From assembly GCA_900769845.1 (NCBI GenBank), contig CAAGIF010000006.1, forward strand, positions 1-22,726: a stretch of 22,726 nt of DNA. Reading direction: 5' to 3'. The stretch comes from an uncultured Oscillospiraceae bacterium (lineage in GTDB: Bacteria > Bacillota_A > Clostridia > Oscillospirales > Oscillospiraceae). The notes beneath the pieces are model-generated. The model was not told the DNA's origin and searched no databases. It saw only the letters and a program-made list of their open reading frames with translations. A program made the position numbers and the translations under genes. Within the stretch, counting starts at the first letter, position 1; every line of letters begins with the position of its first letter. Shown here piece after piece: positions 22,650-22,726 of this stretch.

Positions 22650-22726
22650 CAAAAACACACACCGAGAATTCGATGTGTGTCAAAAATCGAATCCTCATCT
22701 TTCGTATTGCCGCCGGATTTGGCACC
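22650..22726 (-). promoter_or_regulatory. SAM-I (S-box) riboswitch of metK, 3' half, with terminator/antiterminator
   Basis: Read on the minus strand, the leader begins at the window edge with GGTGCCAAATCC and then GAAAGATGAGG, both highly conserved in the 3' half of the SAM-I aptamer. Downstream, 22655-22665 pairs with 22670-22680 (11 bp, one G-U, loop ATTC) followed by T5: an intrinsic terminator. An alternative helix pairs 22686-22696 (end of the aptamer) with 22664-22674 (11 bp, one G-U), which would disrupt the terminator. This is the classic SAM-off design. The 5' half of the aptamer and the promoter lie beyond the window. Confidence 0.9.

Noticed and set aside
1..22726. CRISPR arrays, tRNA or rRNA genes, complete insertion sequences, integrases
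   Set aside because: No regularly spaced repeats, no tRNA-like cloverleaf with CCA/TTCRA box, and no transposase or recombinase motifs were found in reading either strand.

Overview
The window looks like a chromosomal segment of a low-to-mid-GC, spore-forming Firmicute of the Clostridia, probably a gut Oscillospiraceae-type lineage. Supporting signs are a SpoVAC gene, lipoproteins with short Pro/Thr linkers, strong AGGAGG ribosome binding sites, sigma-A promoters, tight hairpin-plus-T terminators, and an S-box (SAM-I) leader on metK. The lineage is an inference from gene content; there is no rRNA gene to confirm it.

Layout. 1-68 is the Asn/Gln-rich 3' end of an unidentified gene. 100-2755 holds a DEDDh exonuclease (-), nagB (-) and a divergent ECF transporter S component (+). 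2858-4461 holds two unrelated-looking alpha/beta hydrolases (+). 4529-5968 is a GltS-type symporter (-) with a textbook promoter. 6221-8129 is the most irregular part. A unit made of a shared promoter box, a small two-TM/PH-like membrane gene, a terminator and a convergent spoVAC 3' end appears twice. In the first copy the spoVAC end is a pseudogene split by a structured insert of about 110 bp; in the second copy spoVAC is intact. The two membrane genes have the same architecture but no obvious sequence similarity.

8319-13413 carries two tandem TraB/GumN-type lipoproteins; the second has lost both motif histidines. 13476-15153 is a YxjI-like, luxS, mtnN operon (-), the SAH recycling/AI-2 branch of the activated methyl cycle. 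metK with its S-box leader lies at the far right end. 15351-19977 holds three surface or envelope genes on +: an XRE regulator fused to a LiaF-like membrane module, a membrane-anchored deacetylase-fold protein that appears to have lost its catalytic residues, and an LTA-synthase/MdoB-like sulfatase-fold transferase. 20013-21328 is a translationally coupled PadR/HAAS membrane-protein pair (-) whose promoter contains a palindromic candidate operator. 21469-22614 is metK.

Most genes are single-gene units separated by strong, often bidirectional terminators. The only clear operons are yxjI-like-luxS-mtnN and padR-HAAS. No tRNA, rRNA, CRISPR array or complete insertion sequence was seen.
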